From: Carex sylvatica
Taxonomy: Eukaryota > Streptophyta > Magnoliopsida > Poales > Cyperaceae
Length of the DNA: 64,000 bases
Reading direction: 5' to 3'
Assembly (NCBI GenBank): GCA_964058845.1
Contig: CAXKVR010000027.1
Coordinates: 206,704-270,703 of the forward strand
Made by a program: the position numbers and the translations under genes. Position 1 is the stretch's first letter; each line of letters begins with the position of its first letter. The notes below the pieces were generated by a model. The model worked only from the letters and a program-made list of their open reading frames with translations. It was not told the DNA's origin and searched no databases. Positions 21,443-34,652 of this stretch are shown here, piece by piece.

Positions 21443-24400
21443 ATGGAGCAGAACCAGGGAGCTCAGAGGCCGCTCCAGCAACATCCTTCCAAACCCGCCA
21501 TTACCGACCTCTTCGATCTCTACCTCGGGGTAGTCACTCCTTGCTCTTTCCCTGTCCGATACTCGCCCGCTCACCTCTTCTTTCTTCTTAGCTAAACTTG
21601 TTTTCTAATTCTATTGTTGCAGAGAAATTCGCGTCAGAGACCAGATGATCCCGGCCGTGAAACCTCGTAAGTTAATAAGTTCCTCTTTCTCTCTCCTTCG
21701 ACTTTGTCTTTGAGTATTATTTTACCTCATTAATGCGTGATCAATGACCAGTGTAATCATACTAGACTTTACTGAAGTGCCACTAATCTATCTAACAAAA
21801 ATTGTTTCTTTTGGTACAAAAACTTCTTCTGGGAAAACTTTCCTTTTCTCTTTTGGGCGAAATATTGAATTCCCTATTTCTGATAAATTGGTTAATCTTT
21901 AACTAATCATCTGAAAATTTTCAGGAATAAGCTGCAAAAAAGGGTTACGGCTCCTTTTAGAGACCTTCCACCTCGAGATGAACAGTTCATCATTGATTTT
22001 GACCAGCTGCGAGCTCAATTTCCAGTTTAGTGCCCCCGTTTGTTGCTTTTCTGATTTTTTCCTCCTGTTTTCAAATTGACTGCCTGAATGTTGTCTGATT
22101 TATGATACTCCAAGGTGTGGTTTCATTCTTAAAATGATCCTTACCTTGTTCTTCACCAAAAAAATGGTACTTATAAATCCAAAGATTTAGCTTGCATTTT
22201 TCCTTTTCAGGACCAGGAGCAAGTTCAATTGATCACTGAATTGATTCTTATCTCACTTATAATCCAGTGTAGCAGCCATGCGCCGCAATCAGAATTCCTT
22301 TTGTTTGCCACAAAAAGTCTTTGTAGAGTTGGCTACCTCAAATGGGACTCACTTCTCCCTTCTCTTCTATCCTCGGTCTCAAATACGGATTCCCAGGCCA
22401 GCTCATCGGCAGGACCCACATCATCGACAGGGCCAATACTGACCGCATCTCACTTTCATGTTTCAAACCCAACCTCACCTCTCTCAGCAATAAATCAGAT
22501 CGGATCGCCAACTCAGTCTTTGACCATGGACCAATCAACTGTCATGCATGCATCTCCAGCCAAACCCACTGACATAGTTGGTACAAGTAATGGTACAGCT
22601 ACTGGTACTGGAACTGTTACACCTATGGTTAGCCAACCTTGCCTTGGCTCACTGCAGCAGCTATGTTGTAAAATAATCTTATCCGCACTTGAGACTAACC
22701 TTAAACCATTAACCCATGGTGTTATATTTCAACGCATGATCGACTGGTTAGTCAACTGGAACCAGAGGCCGTCAGGACTGGAGGAAACAATTGACAGCCT
22801 CAGGTCATGGGGACTGGACACTCCATTGCATGAGTGGATGCATCTCTGCCTTGATGTTGTTTGGATCTTGGTCGATGAAGATAAATGCCGGGTTCCCTTC
22901 TATGAGCTCTTAAGGAGTAGTTTACAATACATGGAGAATATACCAAATGACGAGGCAATGTTTAGCATTATTATGGAAATACATAGGAGGAGGGACATGG
23001 TGGCAATGCACATGCAAATGCTGGACCAGCACTTGCACTGCCCCACCTTTGCCACACACCGTTTCTTGTCTCAGTCATACCCCAGTATACCTGGCGAGCC
23101 AATTGCTAACCTGAGATACTCACCCATTACTTATCCCAGTGTGTTAGGAGAGCCACTGCATGGAGAGGTAAGCATTCTATTTACTACTTTATTACTACTC
23201 ATCTTTATTTTATGATTGTGATTGGGTTTCATTTCTAGCCTACCCAACTTGTTTGGGACTAAAGGCTTGTTGTTGTTGTTGTATTACTTGATTAAGAGAA
23301 TGAATTCTACCAGCAAAATTTCACCAACAGTTAATTCTGTCCAATTAATATTTCTGCACTGGAGGTAGAATTGCAAATACTTCTAATAGTTCTTTACTCT
23401 CCTCCATCATTGTACAGTATATATATACATGAACTGTCTTCGTTTTCTTTCAACCAAAGCTTCCTAGGCTTTGGTCAAATAACACATGAGAAACAATTTT
23501 CAAATAGAAGGTTTACTACAAACATCAGGTCTATTATCAAAGCCAATGTAATTTTATAAATAGTTTTGTGGAGATAACGATATTCTATTTTAAATAGGAT
23601 CTCGCAAACTCTATTCCGAAAGGAAGTTTGGATTGGGAAAGGGCCATGCGTTGCTTGAAGCATGCTCTTTGTGCAACACCATCGCCTGATTGGTGGAGGC
23701 GTGTGCTTCTTGTTGCACCTTGTTATAAACCAGCTGCACAACAGCATGTATCTACGCCTGGTGCTGTGTTCTCCCCGGATATGATTGGCGAGGCTGTTGC
23801 TGACAGAACCTTGGAACTTCTTAAGATTACCAACACAGGTACTTTCAATGTTGTTTCTTTGTACTGTTTCTCAAATTTGCTTTTTGATAGGGAGGGTAAC
23901 AAATGATGGAGAACGACAAAAGTGAGGGCATTGTATTATGATCCACCATTTTTATAATCCTTTTTGTTTGTTAATATAGGGTTATGATGCATTACAAATG
24001 TTAGTAATAAGCCATAGTAGAGACTAATTTTTTTTTTTTAAAATCAAACACTTCCACTACACTAAGTTGGCGGTGCTAACTAGCCATGAAATATCTAAGT
24101 TCTGAATAAACAAGCCTGTAATCCTGGTGTCTACCCAATGCAGATGCACAGTTCTGGCAGGACTGGCTTGCATTTGGAGACATATTTTTCTTTCTCATGA
24201 AGATTGGGTGCATTGATTTTTTTTATTTTGTGGACAAGCTGGCCTCTCGGGTGAGGGGTGACCCGCAGGTTCTTCGGAGCAACCATGTCACCTGGTTGCT
24301 TGCCCAGATCATACACATCGAGATTGTGATTAACACTTTAAGTTCAGATCCTCGCAAGGTTGATTTTTTGCATAACTTTATTTAGTGTTTTTTGCTTAAG

Positions 24401-27400
24401 TTTATGTGTTTATGATTTCTTCCTTTTTTCTTCTTACAATATTGTATGATCAGACACATCCTTAAAGTGACTGAGTTATAGCAATTGTTATAACGTAATT
24501 CTCAAAGGTTGCAGGTTACTTCTGTTCTTATTAGCTTAGCCTTTGTGATGGTTAATCCTAGGTTATCTTACACCTTTTATAATGCTACGAACAATCTCAA
24601 AGTTGTCATTTATATAAAAATTACCATGCTTTAATGTTTAGAACTAAGATTACCTTTTATTTTTCTGAGATTGACCGTTCAGTGTTTGATAGCAATTCAG
24701 TATTATGATTACACTTCTCAGCCTCCTTTTCAAATAAAACTAATTCTATAACCTTGTTCCTTATCTTGTAGATTGAGACAACAAAAAAGATCATTTCATT
24801 TCATAAAGAGGAGAAAGGTCTAGACTCTGCTCAAGGCGTACTTCTAGACTTTATCAGTAGCAGCCAAACCTTACGCATTTGGTCTTTCAATCCCTCTGTT
24901 AGGGAACTTCTGAATACTGACCAACTTCAAAAGGGAAGGCAGATTGATGATTGGTGGAAACAACTTAACAAGGGTAACATTAATGTCAAAAGCATCAACA
25001 TTATCACTTCAATTCTGTTTTGATGCAAGAATTTCCTGTATTGGTCCTGTCACCTAACAAATATCCTGTACAGCCCTCAAAAGGAGGGTTTATTCACACA
25101 TGACCGCAAAAAGACCTTTCTGTTGTTTTCGAGACATGGTCAGCATCTGACAGACCTCAAAATTACTTTATTTTTTATTTTATTTTTTCCTATTTGGCCT
25201 TCAAACATATAACATCTGATCTTAAACTTTCTAATTGATATGCAACACATTACCAGAGTGTTACAAACTTAGATTAAATACTTCTGTTTCAAGTCATTAT
25301 TAACTTAATGTGGTATATTGTAGAGAGAATTGATTTCGCAAACCTGGACGAGAGAACAATGGGAATGTTCTGGGTTCTGTCATTTACCATGGCTCCGCTG
25401 GCAGTTGAGGCTGTGATGAATTGGTTCACCTCAACTGGTGTGACCGATCTGCTACAGGTTCCCAACATGCACACCAACGAGCAAATCACCATAATGCACG
25501 AAACCTTCCCACTCTCTATGACGTTTCTCTCTGGCCTGTCTTTCAACATGTGTTTGAAGCTTGCATACCAGCTTGAAGAAACCATTTTTCTTGGCCAGGT
25601 ATTGCATGTTCATTCCGTAGGGTTTCGATTTTTGGCGGTACATAATGGTACCAGTTCCAGTTCAAATCATAGCAGCACATGAACCCTCAATAAGCAGAAT
25701 GGAAGAATTAAAAGGAAAATAACGATATTAACAGATTATTCCAGTACTGAACTCGATCGTACAATGCAAATATCTGACAGATCGTTATCTTGACAATTTT
25801 CGTTCTCTGAAAATTGCTGTTCAAGATTTAATGCACCTAAAAAGTCTTTTTGTTGATGTTGTGAGTTGTGACAAGGTGATGTTGGATTAAAGTTCAAAGC
25901 AAGTGCTATGCTGGTACCTTCATTGGGGACAAATTACTTTTGATCTTTTTTTATTTTTTGATATACCATGACAGAAGACTTTTTATCCTTCATTATTCTA
26001 TAATCTGTTGTTCTGATATTTTTCTTTTGTGTTGTAGGCCGTACCTAGCATTGCTGTGGTTGAGACATATGTTAGACTCCTTCTCATTGCACCCCATTCC
26101 TTATTTCGATCGCATTTTACGGTATTTCCTGGACAAGTTTTACAACCATTTTTCAATTCCCTTGTATTCTCGATATTTTTACTGTTTGACTATGTAAATG
26201 TTTGTGGTTATTTAATTATACATTTTTCTGTTTTGGGCAGAATCTTACTCAAAGATCTCCCTCCATTCTGAGCAAATCTGGCGTCTCACTGCTTCTCCTT
26301 GAGATACTAAATTATAGATTACTACCATTATACAGGTTTGTCGCAAGTCTTGTTGCCTCATTTCAAATCGTTTTGTCATGAAAGAGCTTAGAATTAGAGT
26401 CACATGCTGTTTTTCGATTTTCTTATATGGTTTAAAGGCTTATGCCTATATTAATACAAAGAATCTTCAATTTTAGTACAGAATATAATCTAGTTTTTCC
26501 ATTTCATATTTGCTTTCTTCCTTGGCATAATTGAATTAAATATTTTGCCAGGTACCATGGAAAGAGCAAGGCCTTGATGTATGATGTCACCAAGATAATT
26601 TCCATGATAAAGGGGAAACGTGGGGAGCATCGGTTGCTCAGACTAGCTGAGAACTTGTGCATGAACTTGATACTCTCCCTAAGAGACTTCTTTCTGGTTA
26701 AGAAAGAATTAAAGGTGCCCTATGAGTAACTTCTGGATTTTCTTTCCTTTGTTTTTTCAAAATTTTCAAAATGTTTTATTTTGTATTCTAAAAAGAACCT
26801 CATAAAGTATCTTATATGCACCTCCAAATAAGATATATTCTAGGAATATTAAAATATCCTGAATCCCTACTCCTGATTGTCTGCTTGAAAATTTATTTGG
26901 ACATTCTATTTAGAGATATAGGGGGAGGGTTATCAGGTATATTTTCCCTTGGTAGAGTGTATTTACATGAAATGATTCCTTCAAGTCTAAACTGACGCAT
27001 GTCAATTGGATTCCATTTCCAGGGTCCAACTGAATTTACAGAAACACTTAACAGGATAACAATAATAAGCCTCGCAATTACCATTAAAACACGAGGGATT
27101 GCTGAAGTGGAGCACATGCTTTACCTTCAACCTTTGCTCGAGCAAATCATGTCAACAAGCCAGCACACATGGTCTGAGAAAACTATGCGGTACTTCCCTC
27201 CTGTGATTCGTGAGTTTTTGAAAGGGAGGATGGATAAGAGGGTTCAAGCTATCCAAGCTTGGCAACAGGTAACATTTTATGGTGGTTAATGATACCCTTG
27301 CACTAGACTTATTCTTGATTTATTTTGAGCGTTCCTACTTGGAGAAGTGTTGTAGGTGCCCATGTGGATTTACTTTGTGCTATTGTTTCCATGGAATTTT

Positions 27401-30400
27401 CTTGTATTAAACTATATCCACTGAGTACTGGCCATGCCATTATGATATGTACCTGCTAGAATCCATTCTTGTAAATCCTCTTATCCAAAGTCAAAAGTAA
27501 ATCCATTCTTGTTCTTGTTCTCGATGCTGATGCTGAACCAATACCTCTGCATGTTTATTCCATTCATTATTAAAGCACCTTTTGCTTGTTGTTAGATACG
27601 GCCAAAGAAAAATCCAACACTACCTTGTTCCTTCTGTCTCCAAATGATTGGGTCGAGTACTTCAGACAACAACAACAAAGCCTTTAGTCCCAAACAAGTT
27701 GGGGCGGGTCCAGTACTTCAGACAGTATATTAAAAATTCAGGATACTTTTTCCTCAGAAGATGTGCAATTTTTCAGGTCGAAGCAACTGTAATTAATCAG
27801 TGTACTCAGCTTCTCCTTCCATCAGCCGATCCCACCTATGTCGCAACCTATCTGAACCACAGCTTCCCTCAACACCGACAGCTCCTCTGTGCTGGTGCCT
27901 GGGTGCTTATAAGTGGTCATCCTGATAGCATCAACAGTGTAAATCTGGTATGTCACCTCTTATTATCTTTGTGTCTGGTATTGGTCTGATAAGACTTTAA
28001 ATGCAGGGACGGGTTTTAAGAGAGTTCTCACCAGAGGAAGTAACCTCTAATATCTACACTATGGTGGATATTCTTCTCCATCAAATCCAGGTTCAGCAAC
28101 ATGGGCATTCTGCACAGGTTTGTACATTGAACTTTTTGTTAGTTTGACTGTGCTGAGCATGTTTAGTACATTCATTTATTGTCATCATTTTTAATGTTAT
28201 TAGTATTACTTCTAGTATTATTGTTGTTGTTATTATATATTATTATTATTATTTACCAGGATCTTCTGGCAAAGGCAGTCAGCAATCTTTCCTTTTTCAT
28301 CTGGAATCATGAGTTGCTTCCACTGGACATTCTCCTACTTGCTCTGATTGACAGGGATGATGATCCCTATGCCCTTCGCATAGTGGTATGGTTTTTTAAT
28401 TTTCTTACAAGAAGTCTATGAATGAAATTTTGGTTCACAATATTTAAGGATACAAACTCAGTTGATGCATTGTTGAATAACAGATAAGTCTGTTGGAGAG
28501 GCCCGAGCTTCAACAAAGGGTCAAGATGTTTTACTCCAATAGGTCTCCTGAGCATTGGATGAACAATCAACTACCAAAGAGAGTTGAGCTTCAGAAAGCC
28601 CTTGGGAATCATCTCTCTTTTAAGGACCGGTATGAAAAGTCATTCTCCAATTTGTCAATTTTTTGTATATTTATTTTATATTATGTACATATTTTTATGT
28701 GTATCACCTACATAATTACTTGTGTATCCTTGTGCTTTTTCATGTGCAAGTGCAGTAATCCGCCGTTTTTTGACGATATTGCGGCTCGTATTTTACCGGT
28801 TATCCCACTAATTATTTACCGGCTTATAGAGAATGATTTGACTGACATAGCTGATTGGGTGCTTGCTTTTTACTCTTCATGCCTTGCTTTCCACCCTCTT
28901 AAGTTTACCTTTGTCAGAGACATCCTTGCCTATTTCTACGGCCACCTTCCAAGCAAGCTGATTCTTCGTATACTCAAAGTCCTTGGCAGCTCCTCCAAGG
29001 TACTTCCTTTCATCTTTCAAATTAAGAATATTTTTCTTTACGTATTTTCCAAACTTGACTGCATTCTTCCCCTTTGCAATACCATAAAGAAAGTAAATGA
29101 CATGTTTTTATCTCTTAATTAATATATGTATGCTTGAAGTGAGTTTTTCATATGTCAGATCCCTTTCTCGGACTCATTTATACATCTCGTAACCTCACAA
29201 AGCCCCGTCACACCTCCTCAAGACTACTATGCAAACCTTCTTCTAGGTTTGGTCGTCAATGTTATACCTGCTCTAAGCACCAAGTCGAGATCTGAGTCGG
29301 CCGAATCCTCAACCCGCAGTAATGTCAAGCCTCAGGCACCACCTCAACCGGGCTCAATAAACACCTCAGACACCCAGAAGGCATTCTATCAGAACCAAGA
29401 CCCGGGGTCGTACACTCAGCTCGTCTTGGAAACAGCTGCAATAGAAATCCTCTCACTTGCTGCGTCACCAGCTCAGATTGTTTCCTCTCTGGTTCAGATC
29501 ATAGTCCACATCCAATCATCACTGATACCAAATTCTCCGGCGGCAGGTGTCGCTGAGCAGATGGGGGGTGGAGTTGGCAGTGGAATCAATTTGGCTGGGT
29601 TCGTTTCCAAAAGTGGGTACTCGAGCCAGCAGTTGTCATGCTTGATGATCCAGGCGTGCGGTTTGTTGTTGGCTCAGCTGCCGCAGGAGTTCCACATGCA
29701 GCTCTACTCAGAGGCAGCACGTGTGATAAAGGAATGCTGGTGGCTTGCTGATGGCAGCCGCCCACTTAAGGATCTGGATTCTACAGTGGGGTATGCACTG
29801 CTGGACCCCACTTGGGCCTCTCAGGACAATACTACCACTTCCGTAGGTATAGTGCTCTTTTCCTTTCTTTTTCTCAATTGGATTGATTTGAGACCCAAAT
29901 GACATGAGCCTGCAGCTGTTGTCTGAATGTAATGCAGGGAACATAATAGCACTTCTGCATGCTTTCTACATCAACCTCCCACAAGAGTGGCTTGAGACGT
30001 CGCATACTGTTGTCAAACACTTGCGTCCAGTAACTTCTGTGGCAATGCTGAGGATCGCTTTTCGTATCTTGGGCCCGTTGCTCCCTCGGTTGGCCTTTGC
30101 CCGTCCCTTGTTTATGAAGGTACCCATTTGAGTTGTGACCTCTGTGTGCAAACTGATGATTATCAATTTAAACTTGAGCACATAAGCAAAGAGAAACAAA
30201 AGTAACATGAACTATAATAAGACATTTTATTCAATCTTTCTGTTTCAAATTTCACGGCTTAATTAGTACTGCAAATTGACATAAAAAGACCAAAAGGAAG
30301 ATGAAAAAGAACGAGATACATTGTCCAACTAGTATGCAATCCAGGTAGGTTATTATGCCATACAATATACTCCTGTACCGGTGTGCTCAATCAGTTCCAG

Positions 30401-31749
30401 TGGGCTTAACGTGTTGATGGTTGACCAAAAACTATAGCCTATTCCAGTACTAGTAGTGGTATGCTATCTTTATTATTGACTAGGTTATCATTTCTGTATG
30501 GGGGACTATTTGTAGACTCTAGCTCTACTATTTAATGCACTGGGCGATGTGTTTGGGAAGAACTCACAACCATCGTCCCCCACTGAGGCTTCAGAGATAA
30601 CCGACATTATTGATTTTCTGTAAGTTGCTCATTACAGATCTAACCCTTACAAATATTGCAAAGAGAAAGTCCAAACCGTACTAGAGAATTGCAGAAATAC
30701 CCTTTAGTTGTCATTGTTTACAAAATTTCCTTGTTAATGGAAATTTTTATATCATTGTTGTCCTATTTTTATTTTTTATTTTTATGCCATTAGTACTAAG
30801 TACTAACAAAGTGAAAGGGGGGGTACTAAATAAATTCAAGGATCAAATGAAATGGTGAATATATCCTTTGTTATAATATATCTACTCCCTGACCATTGAG
30901 TAGAACTAGGGTGTTCTCAACTCCAAAAACTATCGGATTGACTTCAAACGACGAATCCAAACCGGTTTCAACTGATCTACTTCACAAGTGATGCATTTAC
31001 ATATAAAATTTTGAATTAATTCAATATAAAGTTAAGTGGTAAAAGAATGATGAAAAACTAATGCATTAGAAGCAACTTATAAACCCTCAATTTTTGACCG
31101 CTTTAATTTATACTAAATTAATTCGAAAAAATTATAAAACTTACATGTAAATGCATCACTCGTGAAGTCTATCGGTTTCAACGGTTCGGTCGTTATTTGA
31201 AGTCAGTCTGGCAGGCTTTGGAGTTAGGCTCACCAAGCCCCTTTGCATGTAAATGCATCACTCGTGAAGTAGTGCTACTCCCTGACCATTCAATTTTTTT
31301 TTTATCTTCAATAAGAAAGCAAATAAAGATTGACAATATAAGTTGAAAAGAGGTGTTTTCTTAGGATCCAATTTCTACTTTCTTGACTTTTTCTGGATTG
31401 TTCTGCAATTGCTGAGAAGGGAACTTTCGTGAAATTATCCTGATAACTGGTGTACCAGTTTTACAATTATATTTCATCAAGAAGTTGCAAAACAAGTTAA
31501 ATTCACTGAAACCTAAATCTGACTTTGTACTGATCTTCTGTGCTCAGGCACCATGCAGTCATGTATGAGGGACAAGGTGGGCCCGTGCAGAGCACCAGTA
31601 AACCTAAGCTAGAGAGCTTGACTCTCTGTAGCAAGGTCTTGGACATACTGAGGCCTGATGTAATGCACCTGTTGTCCCATCTGAGACCCGACCCCAATTC
31701 CTCTGTTTATGCATCCAACCATCCCAAAATAGTGCAAAATCTGACTTAA
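21443..31749 (+). CDS. MED23: Mediator subunit MED23, tandem copy 1
   Basis: 21 exons, all GT-AG: 21443-21529, 21623-21666, 21925-22024, 22211-23167, 23598-23838, 24144-24358, 24772-24973, 25324-25598, 26038-26121, 26241-26335, 26552-26714, 27023-27268, 27777-27947, 28007-28117, 28260-28385, 28484-28629, 28756-28999, 29159-29846, 29938-30119, 30516-30619, 31548-31749. Phases agree throughout and give 1560 aa, against about 1600 in Arabidopsis. Landmarks: ITDLFDLYLG at residue 20; PLHEWMHLCLDVVWILV; GPTEFTETLNRITI; LLLALIDRDDDPYAL; FTFVRDILAYFYGHLP; HHAVMYEGQGGPVQ near the C-terminus. MED23 is a nuclear Mediator tail subunit that links activators to RNA polymerase II. The ATG follows a (GA)n leader. 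Compared with copy 2, several conserved positions are changed here (MAPLAVEAV for MARPACEAV, ADWVLAF for ADRVLAF), suggesting relaxed or altered constraint. Introns 4 and 12 carry SINE tails and intron 20 a MITE, all absent from copy 2. Confidence 0.95.
23197..23281 (+). mobile_element. 5'-truncated SINE, MED23 copy 1 intron 4
   Basis: An 85-bp insert flanked by TATTACT (23190-23196 and 23282-23288). It contains GGGTTTCATTTCTAGCCTAC, CCAACTTGTTTGGGACTAAA and a (GTT)n tail, the signature 3' end of Au-type/Angio-domain plant SINEs. The same intron in copy 2 (after 37339) reads straight across with a single TATTACTTGATT, i.e. the empty site. Confidence 0.8.
27669..27711 (-). mobile_element. SINE 3' tail fragment, MED23 copy 1 intron 12
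   Basis: A 43-bp insert with a perfect 13-bp TSD AGTACTTCAGACA (27656-27668 and 27712-27724). On the minus strand it reads CCAACTTGTTTGGGACTAAA then GGCTTTGTTGTTGTTG, the SINE 3' end. This is an extremely 5'-truncated copy. Copy 2 near 41920-41945 has the unoccupied site. Confidence 0.85.
30898..31274. mobile_element. Foldback MITE M1 in MED23 copy 1 intron 20
   Basis: Starts GAGTAGAACTAGGGTGTTCT like the element at 36-418 and is an imperfect palindrome. The flanks share CTACTCCCTGACCATT at 30882-30897 and 31275-31290; this is longer than a usual TSD and may include chance or secondary duplication. In copy 2 (about 52485-52500) the same place reads once, CCTGACCATTCAT, the empty site. Confidence 0.75.
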
Positions 31750-33207
31750 AAATAGGTGTGTTGTATGTATGAAGGTTGTTTTTATAAGACATAGTTTAGG
31801 GTCTTATCTGACAATAGGCTAGCATGTTAGTTTGTGTTGGGCAATATACCTATTACAACAACTGTGTATTTATTAATTATTGGTCAAAATTACTTTGCTC
31901 GTTTCAGGCTGTTATAACTTTTTATTATTTTTGGTTTTCATCCTACACTGTGCCAACCTTCAAGGCTAAGGTCATGGGTCGTAATAAGAGTATCAATCGA
32001 TCTTCCAGTTAATAATTAGACTTTAATTTAGTTTCTTTCCAGTTTTCCAACTAAAGTAATGAAGTTATATAATAAGAAATTATTTTTAAACACAGTTCAC
32101 TTCACATCAGCTTGAAGTTTGACTGAAAACTGCTGCAAAGGAACTCCGATGTATATCAGAAGAAGGAAATATATAGTCTTGTTGGTATTTTAATTTTAAT
32201 ATTTAAAATTTTCATGCATAAAAGTTAGTCTAGTATAGAAACGTTTATTTCCACTGAATTACATAATTTTTTTTAATCTGCTCTCCATATAAAGAACTTA
32301 TAATAAGCCTAGTTTTATATTGTTATTTTTTTGTATTACCAGATGAGGGAAAAAGGTAATTGTATTTATTTTTTATTTTTTTTGTAATTCTCTACTATTT
32401 TAATGTCATTTTTCATTCATTCTATAAAATAATCGAAGATGAAAAATAAGAAAAAAAAATTGCCCCACAGCCAAATCTTGTGGATATGATAAAATGGTTT
32501 CGTAAATTTCTCATTTTGACCAACTATCATTTGAGACTTTCTCTTTTGTGTTGAACGTCTCATAACTCATAAGTCTAACTAAATCTTTTTCAATTCCCTT
32601 TTAACTTTTAGAGGAATGATTTATCTTGTGCTGAATAAAATCGCCTGTGGTTCATCCATCAACAGACATCCGTCGTGAGTGAATTTTATATAAAAATGAA
32701 CCTTATAAAAAATTAAATATGATTCGTACTTTACTTAATATTCTATACATAGTTTATACATGTGACCATATTTTGTAGATGGAGGAGACTGAAATAATTG
32801 TCTCGAACTATGGTTAGCTAGCTTCTAACTTTTATGATAAAGTTGCATAATATCATGAAACCGTTAATCAAATCTACCGCACTAAAATTAATATATGTGG
32901 AACGTAATCTAACTGAAACTTTATCATATCCTTCTTAAAACATAATAAAAAATAATGCCATAAAAAAATTGAAATTTCAGAATCTTTTTAGTTATTCTTT
33001 AAAATAAAAAAACTTAGCAACTTTTATGAAATCGTAAGAAGAGCTCGAGCTCTCGACCTTTGAATAACCAAGAGTCCGAAATTTTTTTCACTAACACCCT
33101 CTGCCAATTGGAATTAATAGAAATAGATAGTAGCGGTGATAAATTTGGAGAGTGGACATGTAATATCTTTTTATTAACAAAAATAGTAATTATTTATTAA
33201 AACACTA
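31750..33207. other. 3' flank of MED23 copy 1, then intergenic
   Basis: Homology with the copy 2 3' flank continues to about 31895 (shared GACATAGTTTAGGGTCT, GGCAATATACCT/GCAATATACCT), which marks the right edge of the duplicated block. Beyond it is AT-rich intergenic DNA without coding signal. The part near 32950-33200 resembles 2160-2240 plus 2600-2650, belonging to dispersed repeat R. Confidence 0.5.
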
Positions 33208-34180
33208 TTTGATGTTTCAAGAAATAAAAAGCTAATATATAGTAAATTAAACAAAAACACAAATTTTGAATCATTAAATACAAGAAAAAAAATGCGAGGA
33301 CTACTTGTGCAAATATCAAAATATTGAACTAGAAACATTTTTTCCATCCGAAGTTTCATTATTAAATTCATAAATAGAACACAATGACCCACAACATAAT
33401 ATGAGAAGAATCTCTTTACTCAATGAGTCGATATAAATAGTATTAATTTTATTAATGACATTAGCTTGTTACAAATAAAAAACACTTGTTTTATTGAAGA
33501 AATAAAAAAAATTAATAGATAGTCAATTGAACAAAGACACATATTTTGAATCATTAAATACAAGAAGAAGAAAAATGCGAGGACGACTTGTAACTGCATC
33601 AAATTATTGAACTTAAAATCAATTTTTCTATCTTAAATTTTATTATAGTAAATTCAACGAAAATAAAATACAATGGTCCATTGCATATGAGAAGTAAAAA
33701 AAAAAAAAAAAAAATCCAATTGTTGATTCTTTATTTTGTTTTTCTTCTCGTGTGCTAGATTTCGGCCATTGCATTCATCAAGTAGATGCGGGGAGAGAAC
33801 AAAATTATTTATTCAACAAGTCGATATACAAAATATTAATTTTGTGAATTTTACTCCAATTATCACACATATAATTGCAATAAATTAAATATGCACGCTT
33901 ATATTAGATGAATGGTTATGATTTGGCCTTTTAATTTCTAGTGTATTAATAGCATTATCACTTTACAAATAAAAATTTACTTATTTTATTATTATTAAAT
34001 CATTACTCGATGTGTCAAGAAATAAAAAAAAAAACTAACAAATAGTAAATTGGATCTAAATACAAGAAACAAAATATGGGGACTACTCATGAAAATATTA
34101 AAATATTGAACTAAAAACAATTTATCCTAACTTTTATTATAATAACTTCAAAAATATAATATGACGCACAAAGAAACGAT
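33208..34180. repeat. Three degenerate copies of repeat unit R
   Basis: Units start near 33208, 33485 and 34010. Each carries TTCAAGAAATAAAA or TTGAAGAAATAAAA, a TAGTAAATT or AGTCAATTG word, ATTAAATACAAGAA and GAGGAC(T/G)AC, then a TTATTATAGTAA-type end. The unit at 2640-2880 is a fourth copy 30 kb away. No protein motif. Possibly eroded internal repeats of a transposable element. Confidence 0.5.
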
Positions 34181-34420
34181 TTTTTTATTAAATAGAAACA
34201 AATAGATTGATTTCAAAGGAACAAACAACTATCACTTTTGACTTTCAAAAAACACCCTGTTTGGGTTATAATCAGAATTTAAATGATATTTATTATACCT
34301 TAATCAATATATTTTTTCTATTTAAAAAAAATCTAAAGAAGCAAACAATTATTCATTGTTTCTTCTCGTGGTAGACGGCGTGGAGAAAAAAAAAATCTCT
34401 TTACTCAATGAATCAATATA

Positions 34421-34498
34421 TTTGCATGTCTTATCAATAAAATTAATATTTTTTTTTCCAAAAAAGAAACTATTAATTTTATTGATAAGACATGCAAA
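34421..34498. repeat. Short hairpin with 28-bp perfect arms
   Basis: 34421-34448 and 34471-34498 are perfect reverse complements (arm begins TTTGCATGTCTTATCAATAA) around a 22-base loop. It is too short for a typical MITE and has no TSD that I can see. It could be a truncated foldback or a small-RNA source. Confidence 0.7.
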
Positions 34499-34652
34499 TC
34501 TTAGATTAGTAACTTTACCTTAATGTTTTTAAAAAAAATATGGGTCATTCTAAAAAAAAATCGTGATGCTGTTAAATTACCGATTTATCTTGAATCGTCA
34601 GATGGATATCGTACATCCAACGAACAAGTCGACCCCATAGACTTGACTTGAC

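Noticed and set aside
33174..33602. Minus-strand frames of 60-72 codons with hydrophobic content
   Set aside because: AT-rich repeat R translated in a T-rich strand; Phe/Leu/Ile bias is compositional.
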